Shown here piece after piece: positions 18,567 through 28,073 of a DNA stretch of 64,000 nt. Source of the stretch: Rhizobium rhizogenes NBRC 13257 (GTDB lineage Bacteria > Pseudomonadota > Alphaproteobacteria > Rhizobiales > Rhizobiaceae); assembly GCF_000696095.1 (NCBI RefSeq), contig NZ_BAYX01000021.1:56859-120858 (forward strand), in the 5' to 3' direction. Positions within the stretch are counted from its first letter, which is position 1, and each line of letters begins with the position of its first letter. The notes beneath the pieces are model-generated. The model saw only the letters and a program-made list of their open reading frames with translations, searched no databases and was not told the DNA's origin. The position numbers and the translations under genes were made by a program.

Positions 18567-20663
18567 TTAGCGCGTGAAGCTCTGCGCGTTGCCGGCGTCG
18601 ACGTTGATGATATTGCCGGTCGACTTGGCGGAAAGGTCCGAAGCCAGGAAATAGATTGCCTCGGCAATATCCTCCGGGAAGACATTGAGCTTCAGCATCG
18701 AGCGCTTGCGGTAATGTTCCTCCAGATCGTCCACCTCGATCTTCGAGGAGGCGGCGCGCTGTTCGCGCCATTCGCCGTTCCAGATCTTCGAGCCGCGCAG
18801 AACCGCATCGGGATTGACCGTGTTGACGCGAATACCCGCATCCGCGCCTTCCAGCGCCAGGCAGCGAGCCAGATGGATCTCCGCGGCCTTGGCCGTGCAA
18901 TAGGCGGCGGCATTCGGCGACGAAGCCAAACCATTCTTCGAGGCGACGAAGACAATATTACCGCCGATATTCTGGCGGCGGAACAGACGGAAGGCTTCGC
19001 GCGAAACGAGGAAGTAGCCGGTGGCGAGAATGTCGATATTGCGATTCCACATCGAAAGCTCCGTGCTTTCGATCGGCGCGGAGGAGGCAATGCCGGCATT
19101 GGACACGAGGATATCGATGCCGCCGAACTCGACGCAGGCTTCCGCGAAGGAGGAGATGACCCCCTCTTCCTTGGTCACATCTAGCTTAACGCTGCGCACC
19201 GCGTCGGCGCCGTATTTCTTGGCGAAATCGGCTTGCGTGTTCTCAAGCGCCGCCTGATCGATATCCGCCAGCACGACGCAGGCGCCCTCGTCCACCAGAC
19301 GCGCCGCGGTGGCGCGGCCGATGCCGCCGGCACCGCCGGTAACGAAGGCGACGCGGCCGGCAAGACTCTTCGGCTTCGGCATGCGCTGCAGCTTTGCCTC
19401 TTCCAGCAACCAATATTCGATATCGAAAGCTTCCTGCTCCGGCAGACCTTGATATTCGGACACGGTGGAAGCGCCGCGCATGACGTTGATGGCATTGACG
19501 TAGAATTCGCCGGCAATACGCGCCGTCGCCTTGTCGCGGGCAAAAGACAGCAGGCCGACGCCCGGCACCAAGAAGATCACCGGATTGGGATCGCGCATGG
19601 CCGGCGAATTGTCATGCTTGCAGTCATTGTAATAGCGAGCGTAATCGGCGCGATAGTCTTCCAGCGCCTTGTCGAGACCGGCGATGATGGCATCGACATC
19701 CGGCTTGGCCGGATCGAAATCGACGATCAGCGGGCGGATCTTAGTGCGCAGGAAGTGGTCCGGGCAACTGGTGCCGAGTGCGCCGAGCGGGCGCAAATCC
19801 TTGGAATTGACGAATTCGAGCACGGCGTCCTGATCGTCGAAGTCACCGAGCTTGCGCTCCGCCTTACCGATGCGGCCACGGATTTCCGGCATCAGCCGGG
19901 CGGCGATCGCGCGGCGCGCGGCTTGCGGCAGGCTCTGGACCGCTGCACCACCGAAAATGGTCTTGCCCTCGGTCTTTGCCGCAAACCATTGAATGGCCTT
20001 GTTGATAATCGCGAGCGTCAGCTCATAGCAATCCTTGGCATCGTTGGCCCAGGTGAAAAGACCATGACTTTCGAGCACGACGCCCTTGGCGTTCGGGTGC
20101 GCCTTGACGAAGGCTTCGAGATCAAGGCCGAGCTGGAAACCGGGGCGGCGCCAGGGCAGCCAGCCAATGTCGTCGCCGAATATTTCGCGGGTAAGTTCGC
20201 GAGAATTCTTGGAGGCGGCGATCGCGATGATCGCGTCAGGATGCATGTGGTCGACATGGGTGAAGGGCACGAAACCATGCAGCGGCGTATCGATGGAGGC
20301 GGCGCGGGCATTGAGATTGTAGGTGCAATGCGGCAGGAAGCCGACCATGCAATCCTCGTCGGCAACACCCTTGTAGATGCCCTTGAGGCTGTCGAGCTTG
20401 TCCTGATAGAGCGTGGCGAAACCATCGAGCTTGATCGTGCCGACATCGCCGCCGGAGCCTTTGACCCAGAGGATCTTGACTTTCTCGCCGGTCAGCGGAT
20501 CGGTTTCCATGACCTTGGCCGACGTGTTGCCGCCACCGTAATTGGTGATACGCTTGTCGGCGCCCAGCAGATTGGAGCGGTAGAGCAACTTGCCCGGCTC
20601 GTCGAGCTTGGCCGCGTAGGCGTCATCCCAACGATTGTCCAGAAGTCGAACCTCAGCCGTCAT
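18567..20663 (-). CDS. rhaD: Bifunctional rhamnulose-1-phosphate aldolase / alcohol dehydrogenase
   Basis: A 698-residue fusion. Residues about 1-420 form a class II aldolase (GGGNTSAKVME, GSGGDVG, a HVDHMHPDA zinc motif with later histidines in ESHGLFTW). From about residue 430 a short-chain dehydrogenase follows, with RVAFVTGGAGGIGRATA and catalytic YCTAK. The aldolase makes dihydroxyacetone phosphate and L-lactaldehyde, and the dehydrogenase half is thought to process lactaldehyde. The ATG at 20663 follows GGGAGGATGAC, so the frame upstream to 20708 is not used. It shares a divergent control region with rhaR. Confidence 0.93.
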   Translation of the reverse strand: MTAEVRLLDNRWDDAYAAKLDEPGKLLYRSNLLGADKRITNYGGGNTSAKVMETDPLTGEKVKILWVKGSGGDVGTIKLDGFATLYQDKLDSLKGIYKGVADEDCMVGFLPHCTYNLNARAASIDTPLHGFVPFTHVDHMHPDAIIAIAASKNSRELTREIFGDDIGWLPWRRPGFQLGLDLEAFVKAHPNAKGVVLESHGLFTWANDAKDCYELTLAIINKAIQWFAAKTEGKTIFGGAAVQSLPQAARRAIAARLMPEIRGRIGKAERKLGDFDDQDAVLEFVNSKDLRPLGALGTSCPDHFLRTKIRPLIVDFDPAKPDVDAIIAGLDKALEDYRADYARYYNDCKHDNSPAMRDPNPVIFLVPGVGLLSFARDKATARIAGEFYVNAINVMRGASTVSEYQGLPEQEAFDIEYWLLEEAKLQRMPKPKSLAGRVAFVTGGAGGIGRATAARLVDEGACVVLADIDQAALENTQADFAKKYGADAVRSVKLDVTKEEGVISSFAEACVEFGGIDILVSNAGIASSAPIESTELSMWNRNIDILATGYFLVSREAFRLFRRQNIGGNIVFVASKNGLASSPNAAAYCTAKAAEIHLARCLALEGADAGIRVNTVNPDAVLRGSKIWNGEWREQRAASSKIEVDDLEEHYRKRSMLKLNVFPEDIAEAIYFLASDLSAKSTGNIINVDAGNAQSFTR

Positions 20664-20764
20664 GTCATCCTCCCATGGAATCATCATTTGCGAGCGCACC
20701 AAAACCACGGCGCCGCCCCGTTACGATCAGGATATCGCTCACAGAGAGTCGTTTTGTCAATCGA

Positions 20765-20817
20765 AAACGATCATATTTGATAATGTTGCGATGCAATATG
20801 AAAGTTTATGATCGTTT
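20765..20817. promoter_or_regulatory. Putative RhaR operator in the rhaD-rhaR divergent region
   Basis: AAACGATCATA (20765-20775) is exactly mirrored by TATGATCGTTT (20807-20817), with 31 bases between; a related half-site TATGATTGAC follows at 20817-20826. A possible rhaR promoter (TTGTCA at 20754-20759, GATAAT at 20779-20784, 19-base gap) runs through the left arm. DeoR regulators often bind widely spaced repeats, so RhaR is the natural candidate. Confidence 0.5.
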
Positions 20818-20869
20818 ATGATTGACACTCTGCCATATTTACGGAATAACCGCCAACAAGGAGGAACCG

Positions 20870-21682
20870 ATGCACGAACGCGAACGCCATCGCATTATTT
20901 TGAGCGCCGTACAGGAAAAACCTGTGGTGACGATTCAGGATATTTCTGAATTGACCGAGGCCTCTGAAGCGACGATCCGCCGTGATATCGCGGCCCTGCA
21001 TGTGCAAGGAAAGATCAGGCGTGTGCGCGGCGGCGCCGAATCCATCCATCCTCCGCAGCTCGGCAATCTGGCCGGCCGCCCCTTCCGCGTTTCGGAAGGT
21101 GTCAATATCGATAAGAAACGCGCAATAGCGCGCAAAGCTGCCGAATTGTGCAATCCGGGCGACGCCATCATCATCAATGGCGGCACCACGACATTCCAGC
21201 TCGTGCACTATATCTCGGCCTTCCGGCTGCAGGTAATGACCAATTCCTTCGCGATCGCCGAACATCTGGTTAAGCATTCGAAAAATACGGTGACGGTTCC
21301 GGGCGGCGCGATCTATCGCGAGCAGAGCCTGATCCTGTCACCCTTCGACAACGACACAACGCGGAATTTCTACGCACGGCGCATGTTCATCGGTGCGCAG
21401 GGCGTCGGCCCGCTCGGCATCATGGAGGCGGACGCGCTGCTGATCCAGAGCGAGCAGAAGCTGATGCGCCAGGCCGACGAGATGATCGTCATGGTCGATT
21501 CCAGCAAATTCAAGCAGCGCTCCAGCCTGATCCTGTGCCCGCTCGAACAGGTGACGACCATCATCACCGACGACGGCATTTCGGCGGAGACCGTAAGGAT
21601 GATTGAGGATGCGGGCGTATCCCTGATCATAACAAGCGTTTCGGCACAGGCCGAAGAGGAGGATTCCCCATCAGTCGCGTGA
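20870..21682 (+). CDS. rhaR: DeoR family regulator of rhamnose catabolism
   Basis: A 270-residue DeoR regulator. The helix-turn-helix (VTIQDISELTEASEATIRRD) lies at about residues 20-45, with the following GKIRRVRGGA wing. The sensor domain has NGGTTTFQLVHYI and the VDSSKFKQRSSLI segment typical of sugar-phosphate-binding DeoR proteins. The ATG at 20870 follows AAGGAGGAA perfectly; the in-frame TTG at 20822 is unlikely. It heads the rhaSTPQUK operon and is divergent from rhaDI. Confidence 0.93.
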   Translation: MHERERHRIILSAVQEKPVVTIQDISELTEASEATIRRDIAALHVQGKIRRVRGGAESIHPPQLGNLAGRPFRVSEGVNIDKKRAIARKAAELCNPGDAIIINGGTTTFQLVHYISAFRLQVMTNSFAIAEHLVKHSKNTVTVPGGAIYREQSLILSPFDNDTTRNFYARRMFIGAQGVGPLGIMEADALLIQSEQKLMRQADEMIVMVDSSKFKQRSSLILCPLEQVTTIITDDGISAETVRMIEDAGVSLIITSVSAQAEEEDSPSVA

Positions 21683-21735
21683 GGTGCGCGTCTATGGCGG
21701 AGTGAGCATAGACTATCAACTTGGGAGGAAGAGAC

Positions 21736-22731
21736 ATGAATATTGCAAAGAAACTGGCGGTTGGCGTCGCGCTTGCCGCAGCACTGATGGCTGGGACGGC
21801 AAGTGCGAAGGACATCAAGATCGGCCTCGTGGTGAAGTCGCTCGGCAACGGCTTCTTCGAAGCGGCCAATAAGGGCGCACAGGAAGCCGCCAAGGAACTC
21901 GGCGGCGTCCAGGTGATCTACACCGGCCCGACCTCGACGACGGCCGAAGGCCAGATCGAAGTCATCAACTCGCTGATCGCACAGGGCGTTGACGCCATCG
22001 CCATCTCCGCCAACGATCCGGACGCTGTGGTCCCTGCCCTCAAGAAGGCAACGCAGCGCGGCATCAAGGTTATCTCCTGGGACTCCGGCGTGGCTCCGGC
22101 CGGCCGCATCCTGCAGCTGAACCCGTCCTCGAATGCGCTGATCGGCAAGATGTGCCTGACGCTCGCCAAGGATCATCTTGACGGCGGCAAGGGCGATTTC
22201 GCCATCCTGTCGGCCACCACCACCTCGACCAACCAGAACATCTGGATCGGCGAGATGAAGAAGCAGCTGAAGGACTTCCCCGGCCTCAACCTCGTCACCA
22301 CCGTCTATGGCGACGACCTCTCGGACAAGAGCTACCGCGAAGCCCAGGGCCTCCTGACCTCGCATCCGGAAGTCAAGGTCATCGTCGCTCCGACGACCGT
22401 CGGCGTGCTCGCCGCTTCGCAGGCCGTCAAGGATGCCGGCAAGATCGGCAAGGTCTACGTGACCGGTCTCGGCCTGCCGTCCGAAATGGCCGGCGCCATC
22501 AAGTCGGGCGCCACGAAGGAATTCGCAATCTGGAACCCGATCGACCTCGGCTATTCGGCAACGCAGATCGCTTATCGCCTCGTCAAGGGTGAGACCACCG
22601 GCAAGCCGGGCAGCGAGATCAATGCCGGCCGCATGGGCAAGATCAAGGTCGGCGAGAACAGCGAAGCCGCCATGGCCGATCCCTTCGTCTACAACGCTTC
22701 GAATATCGATCAGTTCTCCAAGGTTTTCTGA
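21736..22731 (+). CDS. rhaS: Rhamnose ABC importer, substrate-binding protein
   Basis: A 331-residue periplasmic sugar receptor of the ribose-binding type. The signal peptide runs to about TASA-KD (residue 23), and the mature protein starts IKIGLVVKSLGNGFFEA. Later motifs such as NSLIAQGVDAIAISANDPDA and VTGLGLPSEMAGAIKSG are standard. GGGAGGAAGAG before the ATG at 21736 sets the start. It is the first transporter gene after rhaR. Confidence 0.93.
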   Translation: MNIAKKLAVGVALAAALMAGTASAKDIKIGLVVKSLGNGFFEAANKGAQEAAKELGGVQVIYTGPTSTTAEGQIEVINSLIAQGVDAIAISANDPDAVVPALKKATQRGIKVISWDSGVAPAGRILQLNPSSNALIGKMCLTLAKDHLDGGKGDFAILSATTTSTNQNIWIGEMKKQLKDFPGLNLVTTVYGDDLSDKSYREAQGLLTSHPEVKVIVAPTTVGVLAASQAVKDAGKIGKVYVTGLGLPSEMAGAIKSGATKEFAIWNPIDLGYSATQIAYRLVKGETTGKPGSEINAGRMGKIKVGENSEAAMADPFVYNASNIDQFSKVF

Positions 22732-22752
22732 TCGAAGCCTTGTTCGTAGCCC

Positions 22753-22774
22753 TCCGGCGGCCTCGGCCGCCGGA
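22753..22774 (+). other. Stem-loop between rhaS and rhaT
   Basis: TCCGGCGGC (22753-22761) and GCCGCCGGA (22766-22774) form a perfect 9-bp GC-rich stem with a 4-base loop and no T-run. Its place after the receptor gene suggests mRNA stabilisation or partial termination to keep receptor levels high. Confidence 0.6.
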
Positions 22775-22804
22775 CCTGGTTTCACCCTATCCGGTACATT
22801 GCTG

Positions 22805-24340
22805 ATGACCACAGTCCTTCAACGACCCGCCACAGGTACGCCAATGGTGGACAGTACAGCCATTCTGGAAATGCGCGGCATTTCGCAGATCTTTCCCGGC
22901 GTGAAGGCGCTCGACGGCGTCAGCATCTCGCTTTATCCCGGCAAGGTCACCGCGCTCATCGGCGAAAACGGCGCCGGCAAGTCGACACTCGTCAAGATCC
23001 TCACCGGCATCTACCGCCCGAACGAAGGTGAAGTCCTTGTCGATGGCAAGCCGACCACCTTTCACAACGCCCAGGCCGCCATCGACGCCGGCGTTACCGC
23101 CATTCACCAGGAAACCGTGCTCTTCGATGAGCTGACGGTTGCTGAAAACATCTTTCTCGGCCACGCGCCGCGCACGAAATTCCGCACCATCGACTGGAAG
23201 ACGATGAACAGCCGCGCAAGGCAGCTGCTGGAATCGCTGGAAAGCACCATCGATCCCTCGATCCGCCTGAAGGACCTCTCCATCGCGCAGCGCCATCTCG
23301 TGGCGATCGCCCGCGCGCTGTCGATCGAGGCCCGCATCGTCATCATGGACGAGCCGACCGCAGCTCTCTCCCGCAAGGAGATCGACGATCTCTTCCGCAT
23401 CGTCGGCAACCTGAAGGCCCAGGGCAAGGCCATCCTCTTCATCAGCCACAAGTTCGATGAGGTTTATGAAATCGCAGACAACTTCGTCGTCTTCCGTGAC
23501 GGCCGTGCTGTCGGCCATGGCAGGCTGAAGGAAACGCCGCAGGACGAGATCGTCCGCATGATGGTCGGCCGTGACGTCAAGGATGCCTTCCCGAAGGTGC
23601 CTGTCACGATCGGCGAGACCGTGCTCGAAGTCGCGAATTATTGCCACCGTACCGAATTCCGCGACATTTCCTTCAAGCTCCGTCGCGGCGAGATTCTGGG
23701 CGTCTACGGCTTGATCGGCGCCGGCCGCTCCGAACTCTGTCAATCGCTGTTTGGCATCACCCCGCCGCTTTCCGGCAAGCTGACACTGAACGGCGAGGAC
23801 ATCCGTATTCATTCGCCGCAGGACGCTATCCGTGCCGGCATCGTCTACGTACCGGAGGAGCGCGGCCGCCACGGCCTGGCGTTGCCGATGCCGATCTATC
23901 AGAACATGTCGCTACCCTCGCTCGGGCGCACCTCGCGCAAGGGGTTCCTGAAAGCGGCCGACGAATTTGCGCTGGCTCGTAAATATGCCGAGCGACTGGA
24001 TCTGCGCGCCGCAGCCCTGTCAGTGCCGGTCGGCACGTTGTCGGGCGGCAACCAGCAGAAAGTCGTCATCGGCAAATGGCTGGCGACACAGCCGAAGATC
24101 ATCATCCTCGACGAGCCGACCAAGGGCATCGACATCGGCTCCAAGGCCGCCGTTCACGGCTTCATCAGCGAACTGGCGGCTGAGGGCCTCAGCATCATCA
24201 TGATCTCCTCCGAACTCCCCGAGATTCTCGGCATGTCGGATCGAGTTCTCGTGATGAAAGAGGGGCTATCGGCCGGACTGTTCGACCGCGACGGGCTGAC
24301 ACCTGAAACACTGGTGCGCGCCGCCACGGGCAATGCATAG
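22805..24340 (+). CDS. rhaT: Rhamnose ABC importer, double ATPase
   Basis: A 511-residue sugar-type ATPase with two domains. Domain 1 has Walker A GENGAGKST (about residue 54), a degenerate signature LSIAQRHLVAIARAL and Walker B IVIMDEPTAALS. Domain 2 has the usual relaxed P-loop GLIGAGRSE, an intact signature LSGGNQQKV and Walker B IIILDEPTKGID. The start is not firmly set: ATG 22805 gives the length used here, ATG 22844 is a shorter alternative, and neither has a strong ribosome site. Confidence 0.92.
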   Translation: MTTVLQRPATGTPMVDSTAILEMRGISQIFPGVKALDGVSISLYPGKVTALIGENGAGKSTLVKILTGIYRPNEGEVLVDGKPTTFHNAQAAIDAGVTAIHQETVLFDELTVAENIFLGHAPRTKFRTIDWKTMNSRARQLLESLESTIDPSIRLKDLSIAQRHLVAIARALSIEARIVIMDEPTAALSRKEIDDLFRIVGNLKAQGKAILFISHKFDEVYEIADNFVVFRDGRAVGHGRLKETPQDEIVRMMVGRDVKDAFPKVPVTIGETVLEVANYCHRTEFRDISFKLRRGEILGVYGLIGAGRSELCQSLFGITPPLSGKLTLNGEDIRIHSPQDAIRAGIVYVPEERGRHGLALPMPIYQNMSLPSLGRTSRKGFLKAADEFALARKYAERLDLRAAALSVPVGTLSGGNQQKVVIGKWLATQPKIIILDEPTKGIDIGSKAAVHGFISELAAEGLSIIMISSELPEILGMSDRVLVMKEGLSAGLFDRDGLTPETLVRAATGNA

Positions 24341-24350
24341 GGAGGGTTGG

Positions 24351-25355
24351 ATGCCACGCATCCTCAAAAGACGCGAAACGCTGCTCTTCGCCATCATCAT
24401 CGTGATGATCGCCGGCTTTGCGACGCGCGCGGCCGGCTTTGCCGAGCCCAGTAATCTCGCCAATATCTTCAACGACACATCGATCCTGATCATCCTGGCG
24501 CTCGCGCAGATGACCGTCATTCTGACGAAATCGATCGATCTTTCCGTCGCCGCCAATCTCGCCTTCACCGGTATGGCCGTCGCCATGCTTAATGCCGCCT
24601 ATCCCGACCTGCCGCTGATCGTTCTGGTGATCACCGCCATCGTCATGGGCGCAGCGCTCGGCGCCATCAACGGCTATCTCGTCTGGGCGCTGGAAATCCC
24701 GCCGATCGTCGTGACCCTCGGCACGCTCACCATCTATCGCGGCATGGCCTTCGTGCTGTCCGGTGGCGCCTGGGTCAACGCGCATCAGTTCACGCCGGAA
24801 TTCCTCAGCGTACCGCGCACGCCGCTGCTTGGCCTGCCGGTGCTCGCCTGGATCGGCATCGCCATCGTGCTGATGATGTATTTCGTGCTGCGCTATACGC
24901 GCTTCGGCCGCTCGGCCTATGCCAGCGGCGGCAATCCGGTCGCGGCCGTCTATGCCGGCATCGATGTCGGCTGGACGCGCTTCCTCGCCTTCGTACTGTC
25001 GGGTGCGCTGGCTGGCCTCTGCGGCTATCTCTGGGTGTCGCGCTATGCCGTCGCCTACGTCGACATTGCCAACGGCTTCGAGCTCGATAGCGTCGCCGCC
25101 TGCGTCATCGGCGGCATCTCGATTGCCGGCGGTGTCGGCTCGGTCGCCGGCACCGTGCTCGGTGCACTCTTCCTCGGCGTCATCAAGAACGCCCTGCCCG
25201 TCATCGGCATTTCGCCATTCACGCAGATGGCGATTTCCGGCACCGTCATCATCCTCGCCGTCGTCTTCAACGCCCGGCGTGAACGCAATCGCGGCCGCAT
25301 CATCCTCCGGGATCAGGCGGCGAAGGAAGCCTCGATCAAGGAGGTCGCCGCATGA
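24351..25355 (+). CDS. rhaP: Rhamnose ABC importer, permease 1
   Basis: A 334-residue ribose-type (BPD_transp_2) permease with about nine to ten hydrophobic segments. The central EFAG-like loop, GGNPVAAVYAGIDV followed by IGGISIAGGVGSVAGTVLGA, is characteristic. The ATG at 24351 follows GGGAGGGTTGG, preferable to ATG 24333, which lies within rhaT. Its stop overlaps rhaQ as ATGA. Confidence 0.92.
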   Translation: MPRILKRRETLLFAIIIVMIAGFATRAAGFAEPSNLANIFNDTSILIILALAQMTVILTKSIDLSVAANLAFTGMAVAMLNAAYPDLPLIVLVITAIVMGAALGAINGYLVWALEIPPIVVTLGTLTIYRGMAFVLSGGAWVNAHQFTPEFLSVPRTPLLGLPVLAWIGIAIVLMMYFVLRYTRFGRSAYASGGNPVAAVYAGIDVGWTRFLAFVLSGALAGLCGYLWVSRYAVAYVDIANGFELDSVAACVIGGISIAGGVGSVAGTVLGALFLGVIKNALPVIGISPFTQMAISGTVIILAVVFNARRERNRGRIILRDQAAKEASIKEVAA

Positions 25356-26365
25356 GTATCGTTTCTGACGCAACCACGGAAAAACGCAGCATTCCCGACC
25401 GTCTCGGCACGCCGTTCAAACGGATCCTGGCAAGCTGGGAAGTGCTGCTGTTCGGTGTCGCCATCGCGATTTTCATCTTCAATTCGCTGGCGTCGCCCTA
25501 CTTCCTCGACCCGTATAACCTCTCGGATGCGACCTTCAACTTCACTGAGAAGGCAATGATCGCCTTTGCCATGGCGCTGCTGGTCATTGCCGGCGAAATC
25601 GACCTTTCGGTTGCCGCCATCATCGCGCTTGCCTCGACCGCCATGGGCGCTGCCGCACAGGCCGGTGTCGACACGGTCGGCCTCGTTGCGATCGGCCTTG
25701 GGGTCGGGTTGCTCTGCGGCCTCTTCAACGGCTTCCTCGTCTCCGGGCTGAAACTGCCCTCGATCGTCGTCACCATCGGCACGATGAGCCTGTTTCGCGG
25801 CATCTCCTATATCGTGCTGGGCGATCAGGCTTACGGCAACTACCCCGACAGCTTCGCCTATTTCGGACAGGGCTATGTCGTCTGGGTCTTCTCGTTCGAA
25901 TTCGTCCTCTTCATCGTGCTGGCGATCGTCTTCGCGATCCTGCTGCATGCCACCAATTTCGGCCGACAGGTCTATACGATCGGCAACAATGATTTTGCCG
26001 CGCGCTTTTCCGGCATTCCGGTCGAGCGGGTCAAATTCATCCTGTTCCTGCTGACTGGCCTGATGAGCGGTATCGCCGCCGTATGCCTCACCTCGCGCCT
26101 TGGCTCGACGCGGCCATCGATCGCGCTCGGCTGGGAGCTGGAAGTCGTGACCATGGTGGTGCTCGGTGGTGTCTCGATCCTCGGTGGCTCCGGCACGATC
26201 GGCGGCGTCGTCATCGCTGCCTTCGTCATGGGCCTGGTGACCTTCGGCCTCGGTCTTCTCAACGTGCCCGGCATCGTCATGTCGATCTTCATCGGCCTGC
26301 TCCTGATCATCACCATCGCCCTGCCGATCGTCGCAAAACGCATCAAGACCATGAGCTCCAAATGA
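25352..26365 (+). CDS. rhaQ: Rhamnose ABC importer, permease 2
   Basis: A 337-residue permease of the same family as rhaP, so the channel is probably a heterodimer. Visible features include AGEIDLSVAAIIAL in the first half and IGNNDFAARFSGIPVERV with VLGGVSILGGSGTIGGVV in the second. It starts within the rhaP stop (ATGA at 25352) and ends within the rhaU start (ATGA at 26362), so the three genes are translationally coupled. Confidence 0.92.
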   Translation: MSIVSDATTEKRSIPDRLGTPFKRILASWEVLLFGVAIAIFIFNSLASPYFLDPYNLSDATFNFTEKAMIAFAMALLVIAGEIDLSVAAIIALASTAMGAAAQAGVDTVGLVAIGLGVGLLCGLFNGFLVSGLKLPSIVVTIGTMSLFRGISYIVLGDQAYGNYPDSFAYFGQGYVVWVFSFEFVLFIVLAIVFAILLHATNFGRQVYTIGNNDFAARFSGIPVERVKFILFLLTGLMSGIAAVCLTSRLGSTRPSIALGWELEVVTMVVLGGVSILGGSGTIGGVVIAAFVMGLVTFGLGLLNVPGIVMSIFIGLLLIITIALPIVAKRIKTMSSK

Positions 26366-26688
26366 CCGCATCTCTCGAACGTCACGCCTTCAAGATGAAG
26401 CTCAATCCCGGCATGGAGCTCGAATACAGGAGACGCCATGACGAGATCTGGCCGGAACTGGTCGAGCTGCTGCACCAGGCCGGCGCCAGCGACTATTCCA
26501 TCCATCTCGACCGCGAGACGAACACGCTGTTCGGCGTCCTGACGCGGCCTAGAGATCACACGATGGCGAGCCTTCCCGATCATCCCGTCATGAAAAAGTG
26601 GTGGGCGCACATGGCCGACATCATGGCAACCAATCCCGACAACTCGCCGGTTCAGAGCGATCTCGTCAGGGTCTTCCATCTGCCATGA
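26362..26688 (+). CDS. rhaU: L-rhamnose mutarotase
   Basis: A 108-residue RhaM/RhaU protein interconverting alpha and beta L-rhamnose before isomerisation. The conserved pattern is present: FKMKLNPGMELEYRRRHDEI, then YSIHLD and a late PVMKKWWAHMADIM motif. Length equals the family norm. It overlaps rhaQ by four bases and rhaK by four bases. Confidence 0.93.
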   Translation: MTASLERHAFKMKLNPGMELEYRRRHDEIWPELVELLHQAGASDYSIHLDRETNTLFGVLTRPRDHTMASLPDHPVMKKWWAHMADIMATNPDNSPVQSDLVRVFHLP

Positions 26689-28073
26689 CCGCCACACCAA
26701 ATTATCGTCGCATCGCCGTTCTCGACATCGGCAAAACCAATGCCAAGGTGGTGGTGCTCGACGCATACAGCGGCGCCGAGATCGCCGCCGTAAAAACGAC
26801 CAACACAGTGCTGAAGACCGGTCCCTATCCGCACTACGACATCGAGCGGCTGTGGGATTTCGTCATCGGGGCACTGAAGGGCTTTGCTCAGGCTCCCGGC
26901 TTCGATGCAATATCGATCACCACCCATGGTGCCTCGGCCGTGCTTCTTGCGGCTGACGGCGATCTTGCCTTGCCGGTGCTCGACTATGAGCACGTCTATC
27001 CGGACGCTGTGCAGCAGGCTTACGAACGCCTGCGGCCGCCCTTCAGCGAGACCTTTTCGCCGAAGCTTTCGGGCGGGCTCAATGTCGGCGCGCAGATCCA
27101 TTATCAGAAGAGTCAATTTCCTGACGATTTTGCCCGCGTCCGCGCCATCCTCACCTATCCGCAATATTGGGCCTTCCGGCTAACCGGCGTTGCCGCCAAC
27201 GAAGTCACCTCGCTGGGTTGCCATACCGACCTTTGGAATCCGACGGCCGGGGCCTATTCCTCGCTGGTAGATACGCTCGGCATTCGTCCATTAATGGCAT
27301 CGATCCGCTCCGCCTTCGGCGCTCTCGGGCCAATCCTGCCCAGGATCGCCACGGAGATCGGTATCGACACGCCGGTGCCAGTCTATTGCGGCATCCACGA
27401 TTCCAACGCCTCGCTGCTGCCGCATCTGGTGGAGAATGAGGTACCCTTCGCCGTCGTGTCGACCGGCACCTGGGTGATCAGCTTCGCCGTCGGCGGCGAT
27501 CTCGAGCATCTCGATCCGACCCGCGATGCCCTCGCCAATGTCGATGCCTATGGCCGCGCCGTCCCCTCCTCACGCTTCATGGGCGGGCGGGAGTTCGAGA
27601 TTCTCGCCGGCGAGATTGGGCAGGCGGATCCCAATGCTATAGGAGCTTCGCTCGAAACCGTGATCGGCAAGGGCATCATGCTGCTGCCGAACGTGGTCGA
27701 GGGATCCGGCCCCTTCCCCGGCAAAAAGATACGCTGGATCGGCGATGTATCGGCAAGCCCGGCGGAACGACTCGCAGCTGCAAGCCTCTATCTGGCACTG
27801 ATGACGGAAGCCTGCCTCGGCCTGATCGGCGCCAAGGGTCCGATCTTCGTCGAAGGACCTTTCGCCCTCAACCGGGCCTATCTGGCCGCATTATCTTCGC
27901 TGACAGGATCCGATGTCGTCGCCCTGCCCGGCTCGACCGGGACCAGCCAGGGTGCCGCGCTGCTGACCGGCATCAGGCCAGCTGCCGCGACGGCGAGCCA
28001 GCCTATCCGGGCCGAGCTGCTGGGCCTGCAAGACTACCGCGAGGCTTGGCACACGGCGCTTGGCGACGGCTAA
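26685..28073 (+). CDS. rhaK: Rhamnulokinase of the rhizobial type (FGGY family)
   Basis: A 462-residue FGGY kinase phosphorylating rhamnulose. The N-terminal phosphate loop is VLDIGKTNAKVVVL, with a THGASAVLL region, STGTWVISF in the second domain and PGSTGTSQGAALLTGI near the C-terminus. The start at 26685 overlaps the rhaU stop. In R. leguminosarum, RhaK is reported to be needed for transport by the adjacent ABC system as well as for phosphorylation. The end overlaps the convergent LysR gene by four bases, so there is no room for a separate terminator. Confidence 0.92.
   Translation: MTATPNYRRIAVLDIGKTNAKVVVLDAYSGAEIAAVKTTNTVLKTGPYPHYDIERLWDFVIGALKGFAQAPGFDAISITTHGASAVLLAADGDLALPVLDYEHVYPDAVQQAYERLRPPFSETFSPKLSGGLNVGAQIHYQKSQFPDDFARVRAILTYPQYWAFRLTGVAANEVTSLGCHTDLWNPTAGAYSSLVDTLGIRPLMASIRSAFGALGPILPRIATEIGIDTPVPVYCGIHDSNASLLPHLVENEVPFAVVSTGTWVISFAVGGDLEHLDPTRDALANVDAYGRAVPSSRFMGGREFEILAGEIGQADPNAIGASLETVIGKGIMLLPNVVEGSGPFPGKKIRWIGDVSASPAERLAAASLYLALMTEACLGLIGAKGPIFVEGPFALNRAYLAALSSLTGSDVVALPGSTGTSQGAALLTGIRPAAATASQPIRAELLGLQDYREAWHTALGDG

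Noticed and set aside
19233..20780. Plus-strand open frame of 515 codons
   Set aside because: Antisense to rhaD, which has intact aldolase and dehydrogenase motifs and a good ribosome site.
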